Positions 42,801 to 54,643 of a stretch of DNA of 64,000 bases are shown piece after piece. The stretch lies in NCBI GenBank assembly GCA_039090855.1, contig CM077011.1, forward strand, positions 39,389,501 to 39,453,500, in the 5' to 3' direction. Position 1 is the first letter of the stretch. Each line of letters begins with the position of its first letter. A program made the translations under genes and the position numbers. Source of the DNA: Macrothele yani. Lineage: Eukaryota > Arthropoda > Arachnida > Araneae > Macrothelidae. The notes beneath the pieces were generated by a model, which was not told the DNA's origin, did not search any database, and saw only the letters and a list, made by a program, of their open reading frames with translations.

Positions 42801-43350
42801 TACAGAGGTGGGGAACCTATTCATTTTGGAAGGCCGTATTAAGTTAGCTGTAATCTAACAAGGCCGCATGCAAGAAACTTCAATTAGATATACTTCGAAA
42901 TGAATCATAGTACAGAGGTGGGGAACCTATTTATGTTGGAAGGCCACATTAAGTTAGCTGTAATCTAACAAGGCTGCATTCAAGAAACTTCAATTAGATA
43001 TACTTCGAAATGAATCATAGTACAGAGGTGGGGAACCTATTTATGTTGGAAGGCCACATTAAGTTAGCTGTAATCTAACAAGGCCGCATTCAAGAAACTT
43101 CAATTAGATATACTTCGAAATGAATCATAGTACAGAGGTGGGGAACCTATTTATGTTGGAAGGCCACATTAAGTTAGCTGTAATCTAACAAGGTCGCATG
43201 CAAGAAACTTCAATTAGATATACTTCGAAATGAATCATAGTACAGAGGTGGGGAACCTATTTATGTTGGAAGGCCACATTAAGTTAGCTGTAATCTAACA
43301 AGGCCGCATTCAAGAAACTTCAATTAGGTATACTTTGAAATGTACATTGT
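42801..43350. repeat. Five 110 bp tandem units of the hAT left terminus
   Basis: TACAGAGGTGGGGAACCTAT recurs at 42801, 42911, 43021, 43131 and 43241, exactly 110 bp apart. The diverged outermost unit begins at 42689. Each unit also holds AAGTTAGCTGTAATCTAACA and CAAGAAACTTCAATTAGATA. Units are nearly identical. Confidence 0.95.
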
Positions 43351-43382
43351 TTTGTAAAAATCTTAATATGTACTAATTGACC

Positions 43383-43763
43383 TCAAAAATTGAAACAAAA
43401 AAGCCTGTTAAATCTAATGTTAACTAACCTTTTAATGACTTTGCTGTGATTGGTGTTTGTTGGAAAGCATTTGAATATTTGGTTGCAATATGGAGGTCCC
43501 ACATTTAGCTGATCCCATAGATGGGTATCCGTCATTTGTGACCTTAAGGGCGTCTTGATTTGGGTTAGGTAGGAGAATGTAGATTCGCAGCAATAAGTGG
43601 TTGAAAAGGAAGAAAGCATTTTCCGCGCATGTTGCCGAAGGCGTGGGTACTCCATTGCATTTTCCCATATTTCAACTGGAGCGTTCTTAGCTTCAAATAA
43701 AGACTTTAAAATGTCGCGTTCTGAGAGCTCAATGAATTCCATCTGCATTTCTTTAGGAGCCAT
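43383..43763 (-). pseudogene. hAT transposase, C-terminal dimerisation region
   Basis: 126 codons including WENAMEYPRLRQHARKMLSS, then a FSTTYCCESTFSYL block and RSQMTDTHLWDQL. The order 'YP-x-L-x-x-x-A', 'F-x-S-T-Y-x-CE-x-x-FS', 'K...R-S-x-(L/M)-T-D-x-HL' is the hAT C-terminal dimerisation domain, in the version found in GTF2IRD2/ZBED-like domesticated and active hATs. The BED finger and catalytic region are absent, so this is a fragment of a deleted element. Confidence 0.8.
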
Positions 43764-44009
43764 AGAATGAAATCATGAGCGTAGCAGGTGTCAAAATAGT
43801 CCTTTTGACTTATGTTTTAATTGTGGCCGTTAGTCAGGGAGCATTATTTCGTTGAATCTTCTTTTATCCTTTGGTTTTTTAAACACAGTCATTTTATGAT
43901 TAAAATAAAAATAATAAAAGACGAACAAAAACATACTAATAACAATAAAGGATTTGTTCTGCAAAATTTGGATTCACTCAAAAGGCCGCAGGTTTCCCAC
44001 CCCTAATCT

Positions 44010-45560
44010 AGGTCGTAGTAGAAGTTGGAGGCATGCCTTGCTCTTGATAACGTCATGTTGAATGGACCCTTTAGTTTCTACCTTCCATGTTTCTATTCCT
44101 TTTGTATGTATATCATCAACAACCATTTTTAAAACACTGTTGGATGGTCTTTTCCACAACACGCTGGGTAATTATCTTCTATATCAGGCATGGTTTACAA
44201 TTTTATCAACCCATAAAACACTACGTATCTAACTATCTCTATGCAAAGATGTTTGTACTCATATATGATACAAAAAGAAAAAGACGATAAAGTTTAATTT
44301 CTTCATTACTATGTAAGGAAATAAAGCAATTTTATTTCAATATCTTTTTTGTATTTTATAAAACGTTTTTTATTTCAGTTATCAAACTATCAAATCAAAA
44401 TAAAGCTTTCTTAAACGTCAAAATAAATTTCACGTGCAAAGTCAGCATAAGGTTTTCTTTCAGCGCTAAACTTCGACATTCTCTTTGGCTAAATTATTGA
44501 CGGAATTCCTGGTAAATGCACCAGCAGTGCTTCCTAGATATGTAGCAGTAATCTCGTTCTTTGCTTTTAAATATTTATCGGACACAAAAGACTACGGAAC
44601 AGAAGCAAGAAGTTAGAAACTAGAGTTAGATGTGTTCTGCCTTTGCTGAGATCATAGGACGCTTGGTTTTCTTATTAAAACCCATAACACATCGAACAGG
44701 TGACACTTAATTGAATCTCGTCTTCAAAGTTTAATCGCATCGTAGTTAAATAAATTACCCTTCTTCATGTAGACTGAGTAAAGTTTGTGAATTTGATGAG
44801 AACTCATCAAAGGTGTTCCGAAACCTATAAGCGATACAGTTCTGATAACGAATCTGGAGAGAATTAGCCAAGCTTTTCTTTCAATAATTCCAAATGATTG
44901 GTAATTCATTCTATGACTTCCTCATAATCGGACACTTAATCTGGAGTAAGAATGGAAGCACTTCAATAATTCCACTAGAATTCTGCTTTTTCCAAAACGT
45001 GTTTATTCTTAAAGGGAAATTTTTGTGTGTTGAAGTTAGAAGGGTTACAAGTGGTTGCTGCATGATATCATTGAAAGACGTTTATGCCCCAAATAGGTTA
45101 GTTTCAGCAGATTTTTTTTTCAAGAAAGTCACAAAAAAGCGATTCTACGGTTTCCTTTTTATTTTAGCAGTAGTTCATCTCACTGCTCAGATAACAGAAT
45201 TAAAATTTCCTCTTCTATCCTCAATATACGGATGGGGATTCTACATAATTTCACGAACTCATGTTTTGGGTTTTATCGACTACCCTGTGCTGCGCATAGG
45301 TATGGGCAGTATCGTCCTTACTTTGAATTGAAAATGGTTAGAATCCAGAGCTTGCTTAAGGTCACTTGGCCACAGGGTTAGCCGTGCAAATTAACAAATA
45401 TAGGTAACTTAAGAGGGCACATATTCTGATTTATAAAATTGACTCTATTTAACGTTTTTACTTTGCATCCGAAAATGTGCCTGCTAAAACGACTATGACA
45501 ACGGCGGAAAACCTAAGAAATGAGAGAGAGGACGTTTGGGTGGTCCCGGTGCCGCAGGGA
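44010..45560. other. Spacer with one 145-codon unrecognised open frame
   Basis: The frame 44894-45331 (plus, starts MIGNSFYDFLIIGHLIW) is hydrophobic and AT-rich. I recognise no family, and it has no supporting context. The rest shows nothing. Confidence 0.35.
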
Positions 45561-45567
45561 TCTAACC

Positions 45568-45965
45568 AGAGATGGAAACGGTTCACGGGTTAAAGGGTCA
45601 AAGGGTTGACAATTTCTTCCGGTTCCAACGGATCGGGTTTGGTGTTCCTCACCGATTTTGATCCGGTTTTATTTCCGTTTTATTTCTGAAAAGAGAAAAA
45701 TATTTTCCAAAGAAAAATGCATGTTGTGGAATTCTGTAGTCGATACTGGTTTCCACGGAGTGAATGATTTGCCATGCAAAAATATTGCCTTCTCTTTCTT
45801 AAAGCAACGAAGATTTCCACCGACCGACGTTAGACACACCATATCGTAAAAAGGTACTTCCTTTGCGTTCTTTTACAGAGCGATTGTCCAGGGCAAGGTA
45901 CAGGCAAACGCGATTCGCCTGCTTCTCAGCTGATTCACTCTCTTCGTGCGAAGTTCACTGCATAA
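45568..45965 (+). repeat. Dispersed repeat R2, copy 1
   Basis: Begins CAGAGATGGAAACGG with a run of GGGTCAAAGGGT-type motifs, continues with ATTTTGATCCGGTTTTATTT, AAAAATATTGCC and CTTTCTTAAAGCAACGAAG, and ends with the CGCCTGCTTCTCAGCTGATT segment. Related copies lie at 55923-56398 (reverse) and 56567-57003. The CAGAGATG start hints at a hAT-type end. R1 follows immediately. Confidence 0.7.
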
Positions 45966-46200
45966 CTAAGAGTTTGTGATGTATATTCTAAATATAACTT
46001 TCATTTTTAGTTCCTTTTCCTATGTAAATTTCAGTTTGTTCTCCGTTATAGCTCCACACTCAAAGTGACATCTTCTCTCTCACGAGAATACTGTTAGCAA
46101 AACAACTGAGGTCAGAGAGAAAGTGACGTATCACAGTGATAAGAACTAAGAACTATAGATAAAAAGGACGATACGACAGTTGCTCGTGTGGGTGGATGTG
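45966..46200 (+). repeat. Dispersed repeat R1 copy, joined to R2
   Basis: GTGATGTATATTCTAAATAT, TATGTAAATTTCAGTTTGTT, ATCTTCTCTCTCACGAGAAT and GACAGTTGCTCGTGTGGG match the other R1 copies. It begins right where the R2 match stops. Confidence 0.7.
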
Positions 46201-46269
46201 TATAGACGAATTTATAGTTCAAAGGAGATTTGACCGGGTAAGTTACGTGTCCGGGACCGAAATTTTTGA

Positions 46270-46489
46270 CCCATTTTTAACTGTGTGTCTAACCGCTGGT
46301 TTACGATCATTCATCCGAGACGAGTCCGGGTTCGAATCCCGTGAGGCATGGATGTTGAGTTTGTCTTACGGCACTGGCTCTCTTTCCTGGAGTCAGTGGA
46401 CCTAAATTAGGAACAGGTGACTGTTTATTGTCCTCCGAGGTGCTTACCGTGGTCGGTTACACCTTCAAAAAAAAAAAAAAAAAAAAGGA
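46270..46489 (+). mobile_element. SINE family A, diverged full copy
   Basis: GTCTAACCGCTGG head, B box GGGTTCGAATCCC, body with TTTGTCTTACGGCACTGGCT, and an A18 tail. It has several indels relative to the young copies (for example in the CTCTTTCCTGGAG stretch). Confidence 0.85.
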
Positions 46490-47808
46490 CGTTTGAGTTA
46501 ACTAGTTCTACCCATTGGCATGATGTGTGTGAGGGTAATTAGCTTTTAATGGTGCTGAGAAAAATGAATACTTAGGAGCGCTTCTCACTAGTGATAGCTT
46601 TATGATCAGTACTGTTGTCTGACAAAGGGAAAGGAAATGGTTAACCGTAGATTGCGTAAAATCCGGCTGCTTTTTGGACATTTTGTTTTGAGAAGCGCAC
46701 AAAATTTTGGGCACCATTTAGTTCAGGAATATTGGCAGCTTGAAGAGTAAATGAAGCCAGCAAAATAAGAACTGAATATAAAACATTCGTGTGGGCATAT
46801 TTCGAATTCTGATGTTATTTCCTTCCTTGGAAAAGTGGATCGCTTTCTTCCTAACAACAAGCGGGATTATTTGGCAGAACGGATTACCCACAGATCTAAT
46901 TATTGTGGAACGGAAGAAGACCTCTAGCATTTCACCTTACATGTAATCGAATATCTCTTTCACCATTTCCAGTTGCGTCAGTCAAAGGACAACTTGATTG
47001 GAACGGTTCTGAGTGAACGCCGACAGAAAGCTTACGACGTTTCAGGACACGACGAAAAGCAGAAACACTATTTTCTCATACTGAGCCTCGAGAGTGGTTG
47101 AAGGTATGAGCACCAAATAAAATTTTAAAAATTAAAAGTTGTTAATGATTTCGTAGTCCTCCCCCCCCCCTCCGGATATTGCAGTACGATCGTAAACTTC
47201 ATTTAAATTTCAACCTGACAGCGAACTCACAACACCGCAAGACTCATTTCGCGCTTCATTTAACTTTAAGACTATATTGTGGGGCAAAGGGAATTGTGAA
47301 ATGATGTGGACTTTAATAATGAAAAAAAAAAAAAAAACGCAAAGAGCTGCACCTTCTTTGAAGTGGTAACCGTTCTCTTACAATCACTTTTAAATTAATC
47401 TTTGAAGCAGGTTCCAATTGCGACCAGTTGTTAGTAGCAAATTGCTAGCAAAGCAAATGCATTTTGCTAGTGATAGAAAGTTGTTCTAGCAAAAGTTGCT
47501 AGTGGAAGAGTTTTGAATGTTTTAGTGTGAACTGTAAAGCGCCACTGCATTGCGCGTGTGGAATATTTTAGACATATGCAAAAAGGAACAACTGCTTTCT
47601 GGAAATGAAAGTTTCTTGTTAAATATACAAACATTTTGGCACTAGTAGAAATATCCAGTATATTTACTTCCCTTATCTACTTCTGCATGTGAGGTTGGGT
47701 TCAGTTTCATGAAGAGAATCCAGGGTGGATTGGAGGGGCAGATTAAACTTACAAACATTGAATGCTCTCATGAGTAGTATTGAGGTTGAAGATCTTTCCG
47801 AAGTAAAG
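46490..47808. other. Spacer, no gene recognised
   Basis: Contains a C-tract at 47161-47170, an A-tract near 47325 and short unrecognised frames. No repeat match found. Confidence 0.45.
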
Positions 47809-48035
47809 TTTTTTTTTTTTTTTTTTGATTTGAGGTTTAACGACCACCGCGAGCAACTCAATGGGCTATAAGCAGTCGCCCGTCCCTAATTTAGGGTCAC
47901 TGGTTCCAGGGAAGGGAGTGAGCCAGTGCCGTAAGACAAACACAACATCCATGCTTTACCGGGATTCGAACCCGGACCCCTTACGGACGAATGATCAGAG
48001 GCCAGCGCCTGAGACCACTGCGCCACCGGGGCGGC
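47809..48035 (-). mobile_element. SINE family A, first of a tandem set
   Basis: T-tract, GAGGTTTAACGACCACCGCG tail region, body and tRNA-like head ending GCCACCGGGGCGGC. It is followed by a 105 bp spacer starting AGAAAAGTTTGACCCCAGGC, which recurs after the next copy. A possible short TSD AAAGTTT is seen on both sides. Confidence 0.9.
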
Positions 48036-48144
48036 AGAAAAGTTTGACCCCAGGCCTGATATTTTAAAGTGATATAATGAAAAGACCCGAAACCCAGGTC
48101 TTAAACCATACGAAAAAAAAAAAAAAAAAAAAAAAAACTTAAGG

Positions 48145-48367
48145 TTTTTTTTTTTTTTTGGTTAAATTTTAACGACCACCGTGAGCAATTCAATGGGCTA
48201 CAAGCAGTCGCCTATCCCTAATTTAGAGTCACTGGTTCCAGGGAAGGGAGAGAGCCAGTGCCGTAAGACAAACACAACATCCATGCCTCACCGGGATTCG
48301 AACCCGGACCCCTTACGGACGAATGATCAGAGGCCAGCGCCTGAGACCACTGCGCCACCGGGGCGGC
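48145..48367 (-). mobile_element. SINE family A, second of a tandem set
   Basis: Its 3' half (GGTTAAATTTTAACGACC, TACAAGCAGTCGC, TTTAGAGTCAC variants) matches the third copy, while its head (GCGCCTGAGACCACTGC) matches the first copy. The copy is thus a hybrid created by tandem duplication with period ~332 bp. Confidence 0.9.
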
Positions 48368-48474
48368 AGAAAAGTTTGACCCCAGGCCTGATATTTTAAA
48401 GTGATATAATGAAAAGACCCGAAACCCAGGTCTTAAACCATACGAAACAAAAAACAAAAACAAAAAAACTTAAG

Positions 48475-48676
48475 GTTTTTTTTTTTTTTTTGGTTAAATT
48501 TTAACGACCACCGTGAGCAATTCAATGGGCTACAAGCAGTCGCCCATCCCTAATTTAGAGTCACTGGTTCCAGGGAAGGGAGAGAGCCAGTACCGTAAGA
48601 CAAACACAACATCCATGCCTCACCGGGATTCGAACACGGACCCCTTTTGGACGAATGATCAGAGGCCATCGCTTAG
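48475..48676 (-). mobile_element. SINE family A, third copy, split by LINE (left part)
   Basis: T-tract, body and B box up to GCCATCGCTTAG, where the 6.2 kb LINE interrupts. The missing head (ACCACTGCGCCACCGGGGC) is found at 54868-54896. Confidence 0.93.
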
Positions 48677-49084
48677 TTTCAATATTCGCTTTTATTCACT
48701 AAAAAGAATTACAACAGAACATCCCCAACCTCACACGCAGTGTGAGAGAAGGGGAGAAATAAAACAAAATGTAGATATTTACAATGAAATGATAATTGTA
48801 CAGATGAGCAATGACAGGCATTGCATTATTCGCTGTAAACAGCAGCAGGTCTGGGATAAATGTTCATCGAAGTCTTGGAACATCACTGGAGCGAAACAAT
48901 TTACAGAAAAAAATCGCGCAGTTCGAGTGACATGGGAATCACTGGTGGAAGAGAGTCACTGTGAGGATGAAGAGAACTGTGTACAAAAGGTGACATCAGC
49001 AGGAAGCAAACACAATCCAGTTCCAGGAGGAAACATGGTGACGGAACAATAAAAATAGAAAGTTCCGACGTAGGTTTAAGAGTA

Positions 49085-52000
49085 TTAAAACAACAGATGA
49101 ACAGCCTGGGCACTAGAAAATTGAAACCAGGGACGACACGGCAACCATGTTTTGAAAAAATCAGGCAACTGTGCCGTATCATTCGCCAAGGAGTATTCCA
49201 GGGTGAGTCTGGCTTTAACCCTGTTGCGGTAGTGTGCAACCAAGGAGGAGGAGAATGTGATAGGATCTGGATTTTGTAACTGTAGCAGGTTAGAGAAAAT
49301 AATATATTTAGCTAGGATAAATAAACACGAACAAACTGGTAAAATAGAGGAGAAACTTGTAGAACTGTGGCCGAGGAACCGATAATCTTCTAGGGGGAGA
49401 TCACTGGTACAAGAAGGATGTGCAAGGTGGAACATACTGTGAAATAGTGCGAGCAGTGTCGGACAGTAAACAAACATGTGTAAGACGTCTCCAACGACGT
49501 TACAAAAGGACAGAGATCTGATGATACTATATTTCTCCGGAACAAAGTCGAAGGGGCAGGCAGTCGATTGTGCAAAAACCTCCAGTGCACATTAAGTTCT
49601 GAGGAGAGGGCCGGTGAATGTTGGGCAGTAGACCAGACCGAGGTTAGTGCAAAAGAAGGAACAGAGGGAATAAGGCAAGGTACAGCAGAAGAAGAACGGA
49701 GAAAACGGTACAGGGTGCGGGTGGAAAGACTGTGGAGAGGGAGGAGGTCACCGGAAAAGGGAAGGAAGAACGGGAAAGGGACAGAAGCAGAGGAAACGGA
49801 AAGGATGCCAGAGGAATCGACTAGGGAAGGAAAAAGTGATTGAAGAGCATGTTTAAGTTGGAGGAAGTTATCAGAGAGTTCGGGCGAGGGTGGGAGGGCG
49901 GGAAAAATGTCGGAAATGGGTTTCCATGAAAAATCGGGGAGAACCAGTTGGGAAACGGAGACTACACCAGCGTGTAGCCATGCAGGGAAAAAGATAAAGT
50001 TGGCTGTAGGGGGATGGAGGACAGAGGAGAAAAAAGAGGCTCGGAAAGAAGATCAAGGGTGGAAGAGGGGGAGGGTTGACGAATGAGCGGTAAAGAACGA
50101 AGGAACTGAACAGCTTCATGGTAGACTAGAGGAAACCGGGGGGAATGATAGTGTGAATATCCATCTTGAGAAGAAGATGGACGGTGAGGCAGGGATTAAG
50201 GGGGAAGTCAGAATATTAAGCAGAAGAATGGAAGCGGAAGAGTCTGGTTGAATTGTCAAAAGGAGAAAATTGAAAATTCTTACAGCTATATAACGTATGG
50301 TAATCTCTGGCATATTGAGGCCACCACAAGTCGAAGGTAGATATAATACTGAGGAAGATAACCAATGAGTGGATGACCAAACAATGCTGAGCATTGCTGA
50401 TGTTGTTGCAGTTTGAACGTAGGCTGGTGGCGGTTGTGCAATACAGGAATGATAAACTAACGAAAGGATGTGGGTGCCAGCAAGCCGTTCACGACTGTGG
50501 TAGGTCAGACAACACTCGAGCTTGGGCCAGTAAGCAGAGGTGTGACAAAGTTTCCTGACGAGGGGTCTCCAGGTGGCAGCCGCTGCTGAGACCCGGCTGC
50601 CAATGTGCACCCCAAGTATCTTTTGACTGGTGGAAGTCCAATGAGTGCCCCGCGGTGCATCGGGGCGATGTCTCCAGGAGCTACACCACAAGCCTGTACA
50701 CTTTGAAAGGGTTAACGAAGCGCCGGAAGCCGCAGCATACACTTGATGCCATGCAAGAACTGGGAGATCATCGGCGTAGGCAGTAAGAACGATAGAATGG
50801 TATATGGTGCTATGCTGAATGGTGGAAGGGGGAGGTTGTAGAAGAGAACGGACAGAGCAAAGAAAAGGCTCAAAGACTAGAGAGAAAAGTTGTCCGGAAA
50901 GAGGACATCCTTGACGGATGCCCTTACGAAACGGAATGGGGGCTGTAAGGAAGGAGGCCATCCGGATATGGACAACTGAGTTCTGGTACAGGGCAAGGAG
51001 GGCTGTGATGAAGAAAGATGGGAAACCGAAGGCAGAGAGCACAGAGACAAGCCACTGATGACTCACGTTATCAAAGGCCTGCCTCTGATCAAGATTGAGG
51101 AAGGCTAAAGGTTCGGGGGAAAGGTGGCAAGGCCATATGAGTCACGGAGGAGATTAATATTAGTATGAGTGCTTCGGCCAGGGATGGTGTACGTTTGGTC
51201 GGGATGTATGACGGTGGGAAGGACAGGGTTCAATCGAAGAGAGAATATTTTTGTATAAATCTTGTAGTTAACATTAAGGATGGATATAGAACGCCAGTTA
51301 TCCAACTCCAGCAGACACCCCTTCTTTGGAAGAAGAATGATGTGAGCTAGAGTAAAAGCGGGGGAAGAACAGATAAAGAAAAAGCTGCTGTAAAGCAAGG
51401 CAATAGGAGAGGGTGTAGGGAAGAGGAAAACGTACGAAAGAAATTAACTTAACTGTCAACCCTTCAGGACCAGGTGACGAGTGACAGTTAAGTAAGGCAA
51501 GTGACTGTACTACTACTGCTAGGGTGATAGGCATAGAAAGAGATGCAACAAGATGCGATGGAATATGTGGTAAGGCACGAAGAATCGAATCAGCATGTGG
51601 AGAACTTGACTGAAACTGAGCGAAACGTGACTGGAAATATGTTCTAACACCGGAGCAAATGAGAGTGGGGTCATTAGTAACAGTTCCATCGGGTAACTTC
51701 AGATTACGGAGGTGTTGAGCAGAACGTTTGTGGAATTCCAGTTGTTGAACCTATTCACATAGATAGTCATTTGGCTGGAGATAAAGGAGCTTGAGGCGGC
51801 GAAGAGCTTGTTGGGAGACAGGAAGTAGCAAGGCACGAAGTTCAGCTTGGTAATGAGAAAACAGCGGAGAATCAAGATCTAGGGTGGAAAAAATCGAGCG
51901 TGCAGCATCAATCTTCATAGAGGCGGTAGTACGTTTTTCGTGGGAATATTGTTTGGTATAAAGAAAAATTGGGGATTTGACATTTACCAGTGTTGCAAGG

Positions 52001-52842
52001 GACAAGAAGCAAAAGGGAGCATATATAAGGCTTGTTGGAGCTGAGATTGGATGGAATTTACGTAGCTTGAATCAAGTAAATGATCATCATCAAGGGTCCA
52101 AGTTCGGTAATATTGCCGAGGAGATGGGCCTGTGTGAAGACACATTACGACACAGCTGTGGTCGGAAGAAACTGTTGGTGTGTGAGAAAGGGAGATAACT
52201 GAAGGAAGAATTGAAGAAACATAAAACCGGTCAAGTCGGGCAGTTGTAGGGGAAGAAGTGAAGTAGGAGCGCCAGGTGTGCAGGTGTCGAAAAGAATCTT
52301 GGAGTTGTAGCTGGTTGATGGCTTTAGAAAGTGCTCGTGTAAGAAAATACCTGGTATCCGTGGCACCGTCCGATCTGTCGAGGGATGGGTCAAGGGTGCA
52401 GTTAAAATCACCACATAAGATGACAATATCAGTGGCTGGAAGACCTTGAACACAGGAAACAAAATGCTCAAAAAGACAGACTGCATACTGTTGATTGCCG
52501 GAAACATAGATGTTGAAGATATGGTATCGGAAGTTGTGAAGTCGGAAGGACAGAAGCTGCAGGAGGTCACGATAAATCGGTTTTACCGTGATATCAGTAA
52601 TTAAGGATCGAAGACGAAAATGGATGGCCACCGCAAGTCCTGCGTGAAGACTAAGTCGATGGACATGGTAGAATTGAAATGGCCAGGTTCGCCACCGGTG
52701 GTATGGGGTGTTGGGATGACAGTTAGTCTCCTGTAGCAATAATATATCCGCATCATGCGGTGTAATGTCTTCAAACACTAACGCATTGGTAGGAGGGACG
52801 GAGCATCCCTTACAGTTGAAAGAAAGTAATTTTAACTTAAGA
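49085..52842 (-). pseudogene. LINE ORF2: endonuclease-reverse transcriptase, broken
   Basis: Endonuclease: LSFNCKG (about 52840), LLLQETN, LCGDFNCTLDPSLDR and SSDHSCVV, the ordered catalytic blocks of APE-like LINE endonucleases, in an open 264-codon frame to 51984. Reverse transcriptase: LLPKKGCLLELDNWRSISIL, PGRSTHTNINLLRD, motif A LDQRQAFDNVSH (LDQ at 51085-51093), motif B IRQGCPLSGQLFS, motif C AYADD (YADD at 50767-50778), then LGVHIG and a W-R-F-L-HNRLP region. The last part, CPF...E-T, resembles the C-terminal zinc-finger-like zf-RVT block. LDQ...AFD and PKKG...NWR-x-I-S-x-L favour the L1/Tx1 group. Frameshifts near 51990, 51400, 51070 and 50110 and a stop near 51750 inactivate it. It normally nicks DNA and primes cDNA synthesis there. 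Confidence 0.85.
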
Positions 52843-53037
52843 GAGGTTGTAGTGGTTGAATATTACTATCAGCACTTCTGTGAAGACTGGTTACACGTTT
52901 CTTTAAGTAAGATGTCTTAGGAATTAGTGACTGTGTCAATTTTTGGCAAAAACAGCAAGTAGATTCTGAAGTTGGGTGATAATAGTAGGAAGCTGTGCAT
53001 TACGTGATTGAACGCAGTCTAGCTGCTTGAGAGGACA

Positions 53038-54643
53038 TTAAGGTTGATTGAGTATGATGAGAGCAAGATCAGAGGGCGCCAGCGGCCCGTCTAATGCAGG
53101 GAAGGTTTCCAGATATTCTGCGAAAGCTTTTTGATCCAACAATGTTGGGACAGCTGGGGACTTAAGAGATGTATAAACTGCAGTTGGAGAGAAAGACTGT
53201 CGAATTGGCGAACGGGTACGAGAGCAGCTTGGAGAAGACGTCACCGGCGAGATTGAACTCTGTCAAGTACGTTTCAACGTGGGAACGCCGGGAGAAGCTG
53301 GTGGGTGTAGGACAGTTAGATCTGACTCCACATTAGGGGATCCAAGGGAAGAAGATGAAGCAACACGACGGAGGGGTTGCCATTCCTTTTCGGAGATAAT
53401 ACCCTCCAAAGAACGTAGATGTACCACAGCAGCAAGTGGGTCCAACGATGGAGAGGTGGACAAGGTTCCCGTAGTAGAGATCGAAGACTTGGAGACTGCT
53501 GACGAATCATCATCTGCTGGGGGAGAAGCCTCTGGAACAACAGTAGCATAGATCAAGGACGTCTGTGGAGCCGAACTTGGTGTGGCTAGAGAAACTAATG
53601 TTGAGGGTAGGGTGTTGACTTCGGTCGGTATGGAAATAGGTGGCTTGGCAAATTGATGTGGACAACATGATTGGATGTGGCGATATGCCTTGCATTTAAA
53701 ACAACGCAAGGCAGTAACGATATCGATCCGGAAAATCTGCTTTCCTACAACCACAGTGAGGTCAGTAGGGCAGTCAGCAATGACATCTTTAGTAGGGAAC
53801 AGAATCCTTGCTTGGAGACGCAGACCTAAGATGTTCCTGTCATCTGGGTCTGTTGGTGCGGAAGACAGAGTGGAAATGGAACCAACCACTTTTCCACAAC
53901 GGGGAAAGGGCCGCCATTAAGTAATGGTCCTTGATTTCTGGTGGTACGGGGTAGCACGTAAAAAGTACTAGGCGATGCGTGAGCGGGATTCCCAGTAAGG
54001 TATGATCCCCAACATGCAGTCCGTCAGATAAGACGCGCTCCACAAACTCTGGCTTCGCAAAATAGATGAGAATAGTCCTAGGTTTCCTCGCCATATGGGT
54101 GATCTCTCCCTTAGGGAGGATTTGGCGGACGGCTAAGGAGTATTTCTTAAGGCTGGTGTCCGAGAGGGCATCAAAACATATCCCAAGTTTCTGTGTGCGT
54201 AAAACCTCTTACCCAGCAGCTGAAGTTTCCGGAATTTCGATGCGTAATTTCTTGTTGTCTCTAGTGACAATCAAATCAAGAGGCATTGTACATGGATTCT
54301 TCGCTGTAGAGGAAGATGAACTGGTACCCTTCACAACGGAAGCATAAGGTAGAGTTGCCGTAGGAATGGGCGGAGATGGGGAAGGTCGAGACACAGTGCT
54401 CGCAGCAGCAAATGAAGTACCAGAAGCAACGGACACTGAAGAAGTTAATGACGTCACTGTGGTGGACAATGTCGGGAAATCAACATCCATAGAGTTGGAA
54501 GAAAGGGTGGTAACATCTGATAACGCGGCTTGGAAACCAGCTGCGTGTGGTAGTGACGACGACCGAACGTGGCCAGGCGGGGGCGGAGCTTTGCTATCAA
54601 GCTTCATACCTGGCCTATCAGATGCGGTCGCCGCCATTTGCAA
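53038..54643 (-). pseudogene. LINE ORF1: RNA-binding protein with CCHC knuckle, broken
   Basis: Starts MQMAATASDRPGMKL with a Ser/Thr/Pro-rich N terminus, then a stop at ~54209, after which the same frame goes on (EVLRTQKLGICFDALS, MARKPRTILIYFAKP, LVLFTCYPVPPEIKDHYLM). A frameshift near 53890 leads to LFPTKDVIADCPTDLTVVVG and the knuckle CFKCKAYRHIQSCCP (C-x2-C-x4-H-x4-C, about 53650-53695), then a second Ser/Pro-rich tail with one more stop (~53262). The order (low-complexity, RNA-binding-like core, zinc knuckle) is as in Tx1-like ORF1. The homologous ORF1 at 9.4-11.5 kb shares the core and knuckle. Confidence 0.8.

Larger units (their letters stand above)
42689..44005 (-). mobile_element. 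hAT transposon relic with amplified left end
   Basis: The right end, TAGGGGTGGGAAACCTGCGG read inward from 44005, is the inverted match of the left end TAGAGGTGGAGAACC at 42689. CAGAGGTGGGGAACC-type ends are typical of hAT elements. Possible 8 bp TSDs (ATTTAGTC and ATCTAGGT) agree at only five of eight bases. The left terminal ~110 bp is repeated in tandem. A transposase C terminus remains on the minus strand. Confidence 0.7.

Noticed and set aside
44894..45331. 145-codon open frame as a host gene
   Set aside because: No family recognised, AT-rich composition like its surroundings and no supporting signals.
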